This document shows, piece after piece, positions 25,601-59,000 of a stretch of 64,000 nt of DNA. Positions within the stretch are counted from its first letter, which is position 1. Each line of letters starts with the position of its first letter. The position numbers were made by a program, and so were the translations under genes. The notes under the pieces were generated by a model. It was not told where the DNA came from. It saw only the letters and a list, made by a program, of their open reading frames with translations, and ran no database searches. The stretch is from Urechis unicinctus (taxonomy: Eukaryota > Annelida > Polychaeta > Xenopneusta > Urechidae): the NCBI GenBank assembly GCA_034190875.2, contig CM067356.1, positions 48,165,163-48,229,162 on the forward strand, given 5' to 3'.

Positions 25601-28600
25601 TGATGACGTGTAGAATAACATCAGGATCCAAATACGACATCTAATAGCCATCAATAGCTCATATATCATTTCAAATCAGCAAGAGCTACAGCAAGGCACA
25701 TTACACGTTTTATGCATAGTGTTCCATATATGCAATGGGAGGGAATATTTCAGGGTAGCCCAGAGGGGAACCACATTGCTCGTATATGCTCAAGACAAAC
25801 GGCTTTCGATGGTCTCCACATTAAGCTTATCCTCGATCCTGAAGCGGAATACTTGTGTAACACATTGCTTGCTGTGACAATAACTTTCTGTAGAACTCGT
25901 AAGCATTTATCGTCGGTAAAACTCCTCGTTTATCTCATTGTACCTTGAGGCAGAGTTGTTTTGACAATTGTGTATGGCTTGTTATGTAGAGAGACGATTG
26001 TGCTTTGTGGAAGATGCAAGGTTTCAAATTAATTAGGGATTAGCCGAATACATTGCATTGACGGTTGTTCTAGATGCATTACATATCAACCAATAACCAA
26101 CATCATAAGGAATCACCGGTCGCCCCAATAGGTGATAATTAACTATGTTGTTCTCTTGTAATCAATTGGACAATTGTTAAGGTATATACAAAGAGTCATC
26201 TGATTGGGCTGAGTTCTAATGACGATTAACAGTATGGTACTACTGGCCCCCTAGCAACTGACCACGATATACCAATAAGATCAACTTACTATTACCAACA
26301 GCAATTGTTCCTGGACACTTAACGTCGCGTAAAAATGGTAGTCACCTGTGAATTGGACAGTCTTTTGATTTGAAGTGTTGCAACCGGCATTAATCTAATT
26401 AAGAAACCGGATTCAGCGCAAGTCGCTGCCTACAGCCCACACAAGTCACGAATGTTCTACAAAAGTAAAAAGTAAATTCAGCCGCACTCGTTGTCCAAGG
26501 CCAGACGAGATCCCTTTCCTATCCTCGAATCGATCAAGGAATAGTTGGAACGAAGGGGAAGACGCCGCCGAGTTTCGCAAAACACAAATATTAAAGTTGA
26601 TATTAATATATTTGTATTATGATATACACATGATGTTTATCTGAATAACAATCTTGCATTTTGGAGAAAGCAATGCACATTTGTTCGACGGGTGGCATAT
26701 TGTTTGAGGTTTAATATCGAACGGGATCGGCAATAACAAATAAACATACATTAAACATTAGGTCCATTATTATGCTTCCTTTGAACCCCACTTCAATTGC
26801 TTTGCTTTCAATTGAAAGCTTTTGTCCTCTGTTGCCACTTAATAATTAATTCAGTTCAGTCTATTGTGCCTGCCGTTTTACTTTCTCGCGGGTAGTAGAT
26901 GCCAAATCGCAAACGTTGTGAGATAAACTCAGCGAGGCTTTGACGGAATGCACATTGAGTTATAAGCGTGCATGGCTGCACACAATGATGAATTGTGCAG
27001 GAACAGCAACTGCAATTACAGCCGAAATATCATCAATCTGGGCCAAGTAGCAAAACCATCGAATACATGGAGCTTTCCAAACCCATTCATTCATACTCCC
27101 ACCACCATTATCGACGCCCGCATCGATTCACAATTATCTCTGCGATGCATTCATCCAGTTAATGCTCCAAATATTGATGGCATACATTGAATATTTTATA
27201 ATGGCATCTTCCCTCTCAGTCGCATAATATCAAGGTGTGCGAATGAGAACATGGCGGATGTGCAGCGAAAATTTCTCTGAAACGGCTTTCACTTTTGTAA
27301 AATCGAATGTCAGGGTTTAAAAACCAACATGTCTGCAACAATTTTGCTGCTATCATAAACAGCAATTGTTATTTGCGGAATTGAGTAAGTGAAGGAAATG
27401 TAGGGTTTTAAGGCATGCAAACAATAGCTTGTTATATGGTGTCTGGGGACCTTAGAAAGCACATTAAGAATATCCCTAGTGCTTTGTCGTAAATAGAGGT
27501 TATGGGTTACGCCTGTTAATGAATTGGATATGTATGTCATTTCAGAGCTTGCTTATCAAACACTAATGTAAAAATGCGTCAGTTGGTCAATCGATTAGAC
27601 TATGTATCCAGTAGTCGCCTACAACGGTACTGGCAAGCATTGGCCTGAGTCCTGCTGTACATCTTATAACAGGCATTCTGATGCCCTGATCAGATATATA
27701 ATAATAAGCTGGTCATTCATAATGACATAAAGCAATTCATAACATCAAATAACCAAATAAAAATAAATGGATTGATATCAATTATATAAATTTAGCTTTT
27801 TCATTAATTATCAATGACTAGTTTTACAGTCAAGGTTTCTAAAACTGGACTGGAATGGAAAATATAATTCATTCATCAATTTATTATTCCTCATAATGAA
27901 TTCTTCCTTTAATTGGCGGCCAAAGTGATATGCGATTCAATATGTTGCTTTTAATCGTAACCAATAATCTTGATTCACTACTTTAACACAAGACACTTTG
28001 ATGTAGCAACATAAGACATTAATGTTAAAGGGTTTGATTATTAACGAAGCCCTGTAATTCTTCATTGAAATGGTGATTTAAATTGCTACTAAGCATCCGA
28101 GTTGATGTTCGTCTTCCAAACATTGAGGTATGTCTGGAATGCACTTATAGATATTTATATTAAGCCTTAATGCATGATGGTGTACCTCCCAGCTGACGAA
28201 ACCCATACATCAAATACCCCTTAAACGAGATTTTTCAACATGAGATGTGGTTACACAGTCAACGTCCAATGCTGCTACGTCTCAATTGAATCGACATAAA
28301 CAAAAATGCAGCTGCTGTGTTTTGCGGCCAGTTGCCCTGATTCTATCATATTGTATTGCACTTCGATCATGATACAAAACTGTACGGTATGAATATTCGC
28401 TCCGTACAATATTGATGCAATACATGCACAACGAATAGTTCTTTTTATTATCATTTGGCACAACATCTGCGCTGATGGAGCACATTATTCCAAAGCTTAT
28501 GTAAACGATTTTAAATCATATGTTATGTTTGAAGCAAATGTTTCTCTTCCTTTTTTATGAATGTTTGCAAAATAATTTCAGAGCAACCTTACATAAACAA

Positions 28601-28928
28601 TGAGAGATCCATGGATATTAAGGCTAGACAAGAAAATACACTGCCCCATAGAATCACCTTAAATGTAATCTCAGTTGGCACTGATAATGTTTTTCGTAAC
28701 TTTATCAATCGTGTATGAGGACACGCAACCTAAATTATTTGTATACTCATAATATGCTATTTTACACAACGTGTTTAACGCTTCAGCATTGTGCAATGTT
28801 CACTCTAGTATTCACTGATCAAAAAATGCTCAGAGATCCAGGTATCGGTTTGAAGCTAAGTTATTTACAGTTCTGTGAAGGTAAAACAGTGATTTTGTTG
28901 GCAATATGCGCAAATGTGGTGTTTTCTA
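19700..28928. other. Long intergenic stretch, no gene supported
   Basis: More than 9 kb with open frames of at most about 105 codons, none with a recognisable domain (for example 21115-21426 plus and 22141-22458 minus). No microsatellite of note and no long repeat was found by eye. Short exons of a spliced gene could be missed. Confidence 0.45.
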
Positions 28929-29088
28929 GCAGTCTTCGGACCGACATCATCGTGGGTTATGTAACAACTAAGCAACCGGTATTGTTTCTCCACTAAATAA
29001 ATTATATCACAGCAGTCTTTTGTCCGAGTGCGCACCTCATCGTGGCTTCTGCATGAGGAAAGCAGCAGGGAAATTTTCTCCACTAAAG
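28929..29088. repeat. Diverged tandem duplication of about 70-78 bp
   Basis: Copy 1 (28929-28997) and copy 2 (29011-29088) both run from AGCAGTCTT through a CATCGTGG(G/C)TT core and an AAGCA block to TTTCTCCACTAAA. A 13 bp linker separates them. Confidence 0.65.
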
Positions 29089-32000
29089 GACTGCATTAGC
29101 TAGTTCTAAGTCAGTAAATGCCAGCGGTACGTGATGTATTATTGCAATAATTCTCCTTTTGCCGAGTAGAGGTTGATAATGATGGTAAACAAATCGAATC
29201 GATCATACAATCAATTACTTCCATCTATCGTATGAGGCATGGATATATTGGCTAGAATAGCGATGCATCCTGCAATACACCAGGCAGCAACATCCTACCT
29301 TAAACTGATGGTTTATGAGCATGCTTTGGGGTGCGTGCATTAGATACGAATCATACTAGATAGGATAGGGAGGAAAGTGTGGCCTGCACATAAAAACGCT
29401 GATAATGAACCTCATCAGGTAAAATGGACGAAAGCCATAGAAGCTGTGAGGTCTGGGTTCAGCAATTACATTTCATCAAGCGATATATCGACTGTTTATA
29501 ACCCACGGTTGTAATATTCTACTGTTAAAAGATACTTCTTATTGTACGTTTATTGTCAAACAGGTCAAATTACTCACTTCTTTTCTAATATAGGGAACCA
29601 TCTATAAATTCTCCGAAATTTGATTTTCTGTTAGTTGAATTATCGAAGGTGATAAATCGCTTTATTGCCTGGACGCATCCAGATTAAATAACAATTAGCA
29701 ACATTGTTACACTTATGCATCGATCTATCTCACGTTGATTCAAATATCAGGAGTAGTGTTTGTGATTATTGTAACCGTATAAAAAAATTGAATGAGAGAT
29801 AATTCTCCCTACCTGGACTTGCAAGAAACACAAATCAAAGCATTCTCATGCGTAAATTGAGCTGAGTGGGCTGTAAAGAAAGTATCATGTTCAACGAATT
29901 AATAAAGAGTGCATGATTCTGCTAGACTGCTTTGACGTGAATTGCGCCCAACTATGTGTGTACCCTGGTTATGTTACGCTGGTCAGACAGCACACATTCT
30001 TTTGTTTAGAATACCCAATAGTTCGATGGAAGCATCATTATGATATAGATATTGAATCTATGTAAATCTAGCAGCCATTCCATTGAAGGACAATAAAGAC
30101 TTTAGAGCAACTACAATGATCAATTAAATATTGTTGGATAGTCAGTCATTTAACTGCAGTGGTAACATAACATATCGCGCGTTTTTAGCGTCCATTCCCA
30201 TTCGGTCTAATTTCTATTCTGTACAATATTTACTGCGTTGGACAAGGGAAACAGAGCCATGCCAAAGAAGGTCCCTTAGCCTAATTACTCGGTGTTATAC
30301 TACCTCTTCTACCCTTTGCCATCATACTGACTCGCTTATTTCACGTCTATCCTCTTCATCCTAACTATATATAAGAACTTCATCTCATGTTATGATAAAT
30401 GTTAGAACAGTAACCGATCCTAAAATATTCTGACAAATACTTGAATGTCAGTCATTTACATTACATGAATGATTGTATATGATATATTAACACCAATAAC
30501 CCCTTAATAGTTACATATATAGTGTATTTTGCCTATCACAGGTATACTACTGCAAAAAATAGTCGAAATATGTTCATTGAAAGTCCTGTTATTCGCGCGC
30601 CCGCAAGGTATGTTGCACAGGTCCATATCGGAGTAAACGCTTTTGCCCCTACATATATATATCTTCCATTACATGGATACGGGAGCATAGATGTAACTTT
30701 TATCTATAAATGATAGTGTTGATTTGCAACTGCTTAGTGTAACAATAATAGCAAGAATGCATAGGGGTTGGCATTTGTGCAATCAGTTCTCAATGTCAAC
30801 TGGACGTAACCGCCTCTGTTTACGATTGAATGTTTTGCTCATCGACTATGCATATTTTTCGATTCTTGTAGATTGGATGCAATAAACGTATTGTAGTACA
30901 AAATAGAACATCAAATGTAAAGAATAATACTGCTGCTAATGCTGCATACTAGGTATACTTAATGATTAAAGGGTTTGGTTGTAGGTGAGATAGTCACTCT
31001 AAGTTTCCCATTCAATGAAATATCACCATGCGATACATAATTCCCCGAGTCACTTTTGACAGAATGCAAGCAACAGTAGGACATAGGTTGAAATATCGCA
31101 GAGATAGAATAGCATGAGATAAGGAATAGTTTAATCAGTATTCAGCCAAATGGAAGTCATGGAGCACGTTGCCAACGTTTCCCTTTCTAAGCAAAATCTA
31201 GTGGTACCATAATGAAATCTGATTGCATCTAGATCTTCATCCATATCCATAAAATGAGCCCGACCTTGGGCTTCGTTAGTTGTCTTTGCTATGTGTGACC
31301 TAATATATGCCATTTCTAATCGTACTAATGCAACTGTGGATATGAGTTAAGTCTTGTGTAATGGTCAATCAAGAAACTCTTACCCAATCCATATATTCTC
31401 AACGCCCGTTAGAAGCGACTGACGTCAATAGATTGCACTGACAACCTGACGTTATTATACTCTGCCACCTTGATATGCCACTTTGATTAATAATGCGACA
31501 CATCGACTCAGGTAGGATTAGGATTATTGTCATTGCTGCCATTTATATGGATGTGTGAAACAACTTGTGAAACACGAGAATTTGATCACACAGATGCCAT
31601 TGCTCAACATTGTCAAGATTGCAGCGGCTAAGGCCGCTGCCATGGCGTACATCTCAAGCTTTCATCACATTTAATAAGCTGACATATCCGTAGGTGTTTT
31701 GATCATGTGTCTTATCTCAGTGATTTACTTTTGGCAACTGACATATAACAGTCTGACATGTGTCATGTAATCATCAACAGCTTGAAAGTTATTGCGCAAT
31801 CCTTAAATCACTAGGGAACGGCAAAGCCCTTCCTGTGTGTGTATGACCTATACCTAAGGCGTCAGTCTGTCAGTTGCGGAGCTTTTTAGAACGCTCATTT
31901 CGAATGATGATAGATGGATACCTGATATGACTCAAACCTATGAATAAGGGCTTTGAAACATTTAACCAAAAAGCTCGTTCAACCTGAACAAATCTTTAGC

Positions 32001-32302
32001 GACGGAAACCCATCAACGTGTTAACCCAAAGACTCTGGCCTGTATAGGCATCTGACATATGGTTGAAGCGTATGGGAATTGGATAAACAAAACTATTATG
32101 ATTAATCTGATCCTAAGCTTGGTGCCTAATTAGACAAGCCTTTCGTTAATGGAAAATCACTTTAATTGGATACTTTTTTATTTGCATGTTGATTAATGAA
32201 AACTATTGCAAATTAAAGGTATGATGTTAATGTTTCTTTTGTCATATGGTCACTGCCTAGCTCTCACAGTTCTTTACAGCCTGTTTGAATTATTGCGGTA
32301 GA
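29089..32302. other. Intergenic DNA, no gene supported
   Basis: The open frames are short and featureless (77 codons at most, 30131-30364 plus). A perfect hairpin (GCAGCGGC, loop TAAG, GCCGCTGC) sits at 31621-31640; it is isolated, with no T-run after it and no neighbouring gene. Confidence 0.5.
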
Positions 32303-32755
32303 GAACGTTCAAGCATCCGTAAAAGGCGCAAAGGATCACGCAATAGTATCAGCCGGTGGTTATTTTTTAGTCTTTTAATCCTGGTTTATACATAATTTCA
32401 CCTGGATAATGCGGTGAAATATAGTGTTAAAATCGATCTTACTTTCAAATTTTGCATCCTATATCCTCATCAGTCGATACCTCGTTTGTCAATGGGCGAA
32501 TGGCGATATTCAGTTTTTGTAACATGTGAGACAACACTAATGAGAACCACTCTGCACAAGGGTAAAACTACATAAAAAACAGTGAACGGTCAAACCTCTG
32601 TAAAAGGCACAAAGGATAAAGCAATAGTATCAGCCGGTGGTTATTTTTTAGTCTTTTAATCCTGGTTTATACATAATCTCGCCTGGATAATGCGGTGAAA
32701 GATAGTGTTAAAATCGATCTTATTTTCAAACTCTGTGCGCTATATCCGCATTAGC
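32303..32755. repeat. Direct repeat pair of about 170 bp, offset 281 bp
   Basis: Copy 1 (32303-32474) and copy 2 (32584-32755) are nearly identical through GCAATAGTATCAGCCGGTGG, the TTATTTTTTAGTC block and AATGCGGTGAAA, with scattered substitutions at both ends. About 110 bp of unrelated sequence lies between them. They are much less diverged than the other small duplications here, so this is a more recent local event. Confidence 0.9.
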
Positions 32756-32944
32756 TATCATGAGGATATTGTAATTGTCACGATGTATTCACGGACACAA
32801 ATCCGTTATCTGATGTCAGCGCTTTCGAAAAACTTGTTAGGTTTAGGGTTGCTAAATGCGAAATGACGCGTGGTAGGGAGATAACTAGGTAAGCTACTCA
32901 TTGGGGGGAAAAAGCATCAATGTTTGGGTATATGATGCTTTTTG

Positions 32945-33100
32945 CGATAATCTCTACGTTCTAGATCTATTTATATCACATTATTTGTACCTGTCAGTGT
33001 CACATTATGTTTCTGGTCATAAGAGCTTCCTGTGTACCCATCTGGCAATTAGTCTCCGTCTGGTTCGGTAACTGATATACAAGTGTACTGTAATATAAGT
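32945..33100. repeat. Fragment D, diverged relative of the 8.3 kb tandem unit
   Basis: GATAATCTCTACGTTCTAG, then AGAGCTTCC, CATCTGGCAATTAG, CGGTAACT and AAGTGTACT occur in the same order as in unit B (50940-51050) and unit A (42650-42730). D has both the GATAATCTCTAC block (present in B, absent in A) and the text between CAATTAG and CGGTAAC (present in A, absent in B). Homology could not be followed confidently outside this interval. Confidence 0.6.
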
Positions 33101-36100
33101 GACTTCTGCTGTCAGTTGGTCAGTTTATATCACTTTCAACTGACTATGTTTAAATAAGTGATACCTTAAGTCATTTAAATGGTGTATTACACATGTTCTT
33201 CTCCTTATTTTGCTAAATTCGCAAACACTAATTTAAATCAAGAAAGTAAGAGCAGCACAATGCTGTGCGCATTTTTTGTCAATGCTCAATGCAGACTAAC
33301 TGGAAGGAAGGGGTTATTAACAACGTGCCATGGGGTTTGACTGACATTAACAATATCATCATTGGAAATGAGCATACTGCTAGCCAATTCCCAGAATCTT
33401 TGTTGTAACACGTAAATAATTAATTCAGTATTGCATATACCTTTTCAATGTACGATATATATTAACCAGTGCATCAAGCACTTACTAAAGATTCGACAGG
33501 CCCGATGTTCGATACTTATTGTAACAAGAAGCAGAGGAATACGGACCACAAGTTGATTTGACTGACATTATATTTTGTTTTGTAATACCTTTTATGTAAT
33601 GGAATCCCTTTAGTTTAATACTGATCTAGTTTGTAAGAGCAGACATTGTGTATGACGTACATCTTGTACCTGAATCGAAAACTAAGCTTTGTAGAGCTGT
33701 GTATTATGGTTCCACAAACGACTTTGTTTGTCGTCCTCAACAAGACAACAGAGGCTGTATGGGTAAAAGCAGTTGACCTTCGGTCGTTGTGCACCGGGTG
33801 ATAGGTGGCATTGATCCCGTTCAAAATGTCTGTCAATATTACGCTCCAGGAAGATATTGCCATCCAATAACCGCGTTATGTTATAAATGTTACATACTGT
33901 CCTAAGAAATAACATTACACTGTTACGGTCTTTGTTTTGTACTAGCATTCGATTCGTTTATGACGCAGCACTGTTCAAAATAAATATACGAATGTTATTA
34001 AACTTCGTAAGTCTTACATTGATATTAATGCTAGACACACTGTCTCGGTTGAAGAAATAAGGCTTTTCACTGGGCACAGAAAAGTGGACATGGGTGCAAA
34101 AAATCGACGTTAATGACACATAGAATACCTAGTGCACATTAATAAACTTAGACTGTTATTAAATGAAGCTTTTACTGTTTGCTCAACAGCATTAACAATA
34201 ATGACGAATTGATATATATGTCCAATAATGGTATTTAGTAAACCTATCTTATACGGACGATATCCTTTTCCCTGGGTGAAACACTGAAACGGGTGTGTTG
34301 GATATTATTGAACATAACTGAATTGAATACTTTTGTGACCCTAGTCTAACTCCTTGGCACATGCTTCGTATAATGTTATGAAATATGTCAGAGGTAATTA
34401 TAAAGTTGGAAAGAAACAGCAATGTTTAGATGCAATACCCAATCTGATTAATCATTCATCAGCCGTCAATGCTGCTTGACATCTAGACCGCGGAGGACCC
34501 ATTATGCTATTTACGATTGCTGATTGCGATACAATTTGCATTTGCCTGATCGCTCGGATAAAATGCCTGGGGCATTGCCGGCAACCAAATGGAATCTCTA
34601 ACCTGTTGAGTCCCCCAGAATTGCAAGCAGTACATAAGAAAGGGTATGCGTGGCCATGTGGTGCATGCAATTGTCAAAATGCGGTTGTCATCAAACTATG
34701 ATATTTAGTACTGAAATAATAAAAAAGCTTTTTCTGTTCGTTCTAATCACGACTTTGAAAGTAAGAAATGAATAAAAGAACAATCTGCTGAGATACAAAA
34801 CAATCCATGAAGAACGAGTTTTAGATGCATGTCATTTGCCTTGAGACTGGAAATTAGGTTCCCCATGATGTAAATGAGATTTCCCATGAGTCATTTTTTT
34901 TCTTTTCACTACACCACTCATGCTTGAGTAGGGTTTTCAGAAATTGCTTATATATTACATGATATTTAAGGCATGCTATGACTTCATTTAGCAAGAGACC
35001 CTCACTTGGTAAGCTGAATCATTTTAAACTTGCACTAGCAAAACCTTCACTAGCAAACAAACTCTTATGCCGGGTAGATCAGTTGCCAGGTCCATAATTG
35101 GTTGACACTGAATGGCGCCGTAAGATTGGCACGCCAATCAATCATACCGAGACGCCGTTGAAAATGTAGCCAGGTGGCAGATCTCGTGAAATAAAGAGCA
35201 AACGATAATGAGGCCTAATTCCGAACAAGCTAGCTGAATTGTCATGCGAGACGTAGTTTTTCAAACTGTGGGTTGCGACCGCAAATTTTGCGTGCGGGTC
35301 CTTCGCGCAACGCAATGGGTTAATATTATCACTGCCATTGCCCAGTTTATACATGAAACTGTCGCAGAGGGCTGTCCTGGTTGACGGATCCTAAATGAGA
35401 ATACGACGAAATGTTTGATATAAATGCTTATGTCTAAATGAGTTAAATTGAATGCCGTAAACTCATAATCAATTCTAAACGTATGTGTCAACGTTTTTAA
35501 TACGTAAAAGTATTAGGATTAATGGCATATGATAGCTTTTTCTGACAGTATTGAAAAACTATTACATGCAGCATAAGAACAGAACGCCCCCCTTTAGTCT
35601 CAAGAATCATGACAACCAGGGATCATTATGCGCCGGTTATATATTTTGGACACTGCAAATATTGCGAGATATGCGAATGCGTTGGCATGTCCATACTGTA
35701 TTAATTTTAGATAAACACGACTGCTTAGTCCAATGTCACTCCTGACAACAATCATAGTTTTAATACTCTCGTGAGTACATGTCATAAGCTGACGTATTAA
35801 AAGAACCAGAGACAAATTAAGACAAGACATCATTCATTTCTGTCATGTCCTGACCTAAGAAGCGATTATTACCTTTAATAAATCCAATATGCCACGTGTC
35901 TGGTTATCTGGTATTGTATTGCGTTTATTGTGAGTGACAGTTTTGGTTGATTGCCGAACACAGAGCAGAGGGCAGAGCGAAACACTCATGAATGAAAGAC
36001 TAGTTAATTATTATAGACCAAGTTGTTAGGAATGTGCGGTTTTGGTGTCAACTAATCTAATAATTAACTGATATTAAGCAAAACCGCCGTATTTTTAAGC

Positions 36101-36721
36101 AACTCATTATATACATGAAAAGGATTTTACATAACATACACAATTGCCACATGTCCAAGATAAATTGGTGCAGATTAATTTTGTTCAAAGTCTCTTCACT
36201 AGACATAGACATAAGAGGTACAATAAGGATTCGTATATGAATAATTGAACATTGAAGATATTATCAGTTAAACAGTTCACAGATCAGCAACTGGGAAACA
36301 GATATTGTATTTGGCCAATCAATTTATTTGACAGCAATCATTACAGAAATAACGGCCTGATCAATGATTTCCGCTATGAAAGAAAAGTTTTTCGAAATTG
36401 CGAAATACTACACTGCATGCATGCACGTTGAGTGCGCTTTAAGACTGGACCATTGAGAAGTCTGAGACTACTTAACATGAAACTTTCGTCATTGCTAATG
36501 GCGACCTCAGTAAGTGATGGCTTGTTGATCAATATTCACACGGGAGGCATGTAAAAAGACTTTATCAACGTCTCATTTAGCGTCACGGCTAAATCCTACG
36601 AATCACAGCAAACGTATAATTATGAATTAGTATAATGTGAGCGTTCAACCAAAAAGTAAGTGCTGAAGTGTATTATTGCTCGTGGGAGAGAGACCGAACG
36701 AAAGAGTGCAAGTGCTTCCTT
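33101..36721. other. Intergenic DNA with one possible transposon end
   Basis: No gene is supported. The open frames are short (88 codons at most, 33682-33948 minus). The only recognisable text is near 35252, described separately. Confidence 0.5.
35252..35330. mobile_element. Possible hAT-type non-autonomous element end (tentative)
   Basis: The text TTTTTCAAACTGTGGGTTGC followed by GACCGCAAATTTTGCGTGCGG resembles the end motif of many animal hAT elements, which reads roughly TTCTCAAACTGTGGGTCGCGACCC. I did not find the matching inverted end nearby or a flanking 8 bp duplication. This is a resemblance from memory, not a confirmed element. Confidence 0.3.
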
Positions 36722-56057
<19,336 letters not shown>

Positions 56058-56060
<3 letters not shown>

Positions 56061-59000
56061 GCGATGTATTTATGATGTATCTGTTGCGATCGTCACTGCG
56101 TCCATCAATGGGGGATTGGCGTTATGCGAACATTTAAATAAATGAGATAAAAGCTATGAACACCACTCAGAACATGTGCATTGTTTTGGTGTAGAAGATG
56201 AACTGATGAGTAATTAAGGGTCTCTAAGAAATAAAACTGTCAATCGAGTAACAAGAACTACAACGTAAATACCCGCAATAAATCGCAACACTTCTTGTAT
56301 GCATTGACTTGATGGTAATGACGAATTATCACCCTCGGCTATAGCAGCTTATAGTAATGAACATTTAAACTTAAAATGCGCATCATTAAGTAATATATAA
56401 GTCTCATGCTCAATGTATTGCTCTATGTATTTGGTCGACACGACACGACAGAGATTTTAATTGTCTGCCATATACCGAGTCGTAATGTAACGAATCGGTG
56501 CTCAACACATGTATGCAGTCGATTATCGGATCATTCCATAAATAAATAAGGCAATACCAAAAATAAAATGTTGTACAACAAACACTGAACGGCCAAGCTT
56601 AGAAATCAGGGACGGCGGTAATAGTAGCATCAGAAGCCCATTGGTTCGTCTAAGCATTCAGGGATGCTTGGGCACTTATAGCCGGTTTATTCGATTATAT
56701 GTAATCCATATAGTCTTATAGTCACAGCCAGAGAAAGAGAGAGTGAGAGAGAGAGAGACAATTAAATTTCTATGTTGGCACCCAATTCGATGATATGGTT
56801 GGCTACTCTTCCTACATCCCCTGCGTAAAATTTATATGTTGGCACCAAAGTCGATATATATGGTGGCTCGCTATACATCCCCTTATATATAATATATATA
56901 CCAAATGTAGACATAAAACCATCACCAAGGCTCACAATTAGTGCATCAAACCTCTACTTTTAGAGGCGCATTGAGGTAAGTACAATGAGGTTTAGCTCGC
57001 CACGATCATATGTATAACACGAGTGAAAATAGGTATATTTGGGCAGACGCACTTTCTATTTCTATTTTAGACAATAGAGTGAAATTAACATGTTTTTGCC
57101 CACTTACTTAGCTACATATGACTTTTTTCATTTGAAAATTATACTGAATTTAGTGTGCACATTTAATGTGACATTTGGTTTGCGTTGTAAGCCACCACTG
57201 TTTGATCGTACACAAACAGGCAGGAAGTCATCGACTTATAAATTTAATCCATGATTGAAATCGTTAGGTATGATGGGACCCGATCTTTAACAACCAATGT
57301 GTCTTAGTGAATAAATACACAACGCCGGCATGAGACGGATGTATATTACTGGTAAGGAATAACGCCCAGCATATGTTTTTGCAAAGTTGTAGTATTTAGA
57401 TCAATTTGAAGGTTAAATGAAGGGTTACGCCTATAAAGTAAGACCGCCTAAAGTCACAAGGTGATTGACAGTGTCTGGAAGCTACAATTGGACTGAATGG
57501 CTGCCCAAACTGTCCAAACATTACATTTACAATAACCGGCATTTCATAATTGCGAAATATGTCAGATACTCCAACAGTTGACAACATAACTGTTTTTCAA
57601 TGAAGATAAGATTCAGATTGTTATTGTCTCAATTGTTTGTGGCATAAATCGTACATTTCCGATTGATGATAACACCCATAAAGCGGCTCTATCATACATC
57701 CAGTACAAAATTACTCACTTAAAATTTGATATACTTGTTTATAGGTAAAAAACTACTTTACACGATTTCAACAAAAGCACATCTTCTAAAGTCATAAAGA
57801 CACAAAAACAAAGCAGCAGGAATTTTCAAATTGTCAAAATCAATACTTACCGTTTCCCATTTAAGAACACTATTGCCTATATTTAAGTACATATTTAATA
57901 TTTTTCAGATGCGGCTATTACCAGGGTGCAGATGCTATTATTCCAATGAACGAGTACTACGTTATTGAGCCTTTTATCCCTGTCCCCGAAGACCTTGGAC
58001 ACATTGAAACACCATTATTAAGCCATAATAGCGTATAACGAAACCTTTTAACTTGTTAATGAGTCTAATTCCTCTCTGTGATCGCAACTTCGGGAATTCG
58101 CTATGAGACCATTTCCAATTCTTCTGATATAGAAGTCGTTTTCACGTAGCCAGTCCTTATTGTAATGTTTATTCTCTCTGTTGTCTACCATTATGAGCTT
58201 GGTTATAATTTCTATCTTTATTCCGTTATTAGAGTTGCTGCAGTTGTTTTACATGCGTAGAATAACTATAGTGTCAAAAGGCCTCGTTGGTTTATTTCAC
58301 CAATAATAAATTAGAGTTTCCCTGAGTTACCTTAGTGACTTGGAATTCGCTTTAAGAGCATGTGTTGACAATACTATGTGTAACGCGAGATGAAACATCT
58401 TAAAACATAATGGCTTTCTCTGATTTGGTTTTCTTTAAATATAAAGTGAGACATCAATTTATGCAATTCGTTGCCTTTGCCATCAGCGTCTGATTCCCTC
58501 TATAAGTGCGGATAATACCAATGGCGTCATGTTTACAAATCTCCATACCGACAATTAGCAGGATAAGTGCAACGTGACCTTTTCGTACTTTCGGCTGCGC
58601 GTACAAGTTACTACTTCCGATGGAGTCACAACTTAACGAGGCTTGGTTGTAGGTGTTATTATAGAATGTCTACTTATTTCTGCCAATCACTCACTAGCAG
58701 AGAACACTTTCTGAAAAGATAACAATATAACTACATATTACGTTCGATCAATGTACAAGAAATTATACGAGTACGGAAACTTTGGTTGATAGCTAGCGAC
58801 ATAGTGGTAGATATAACGGAGTGGATCGTATATGTGGGTTAAAATGAACCCGGTAGGATTTATCAGCGAAGTGCAATATCACACAACCCATTCGTTTTAT
58901 TATGCTTTGTGGGCGACGGTGGTGTCTAGAATATCATAATATAAGCAGACTTGATCCATCGAGTAATCAAGCGTATAATCATAATATAGAATAACAGCAA

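Noticed and set aside
31621..31640. Perfect hairpin that could be read as a terminator
   Set aside because: It has no T-run and no upstream gene, and intrinsic terminators do not apply in this kind of genome.
32842..32856. Telomere-like word GTTTAGGGTT
   Set aside because: A single occurrence, with no tandem array.
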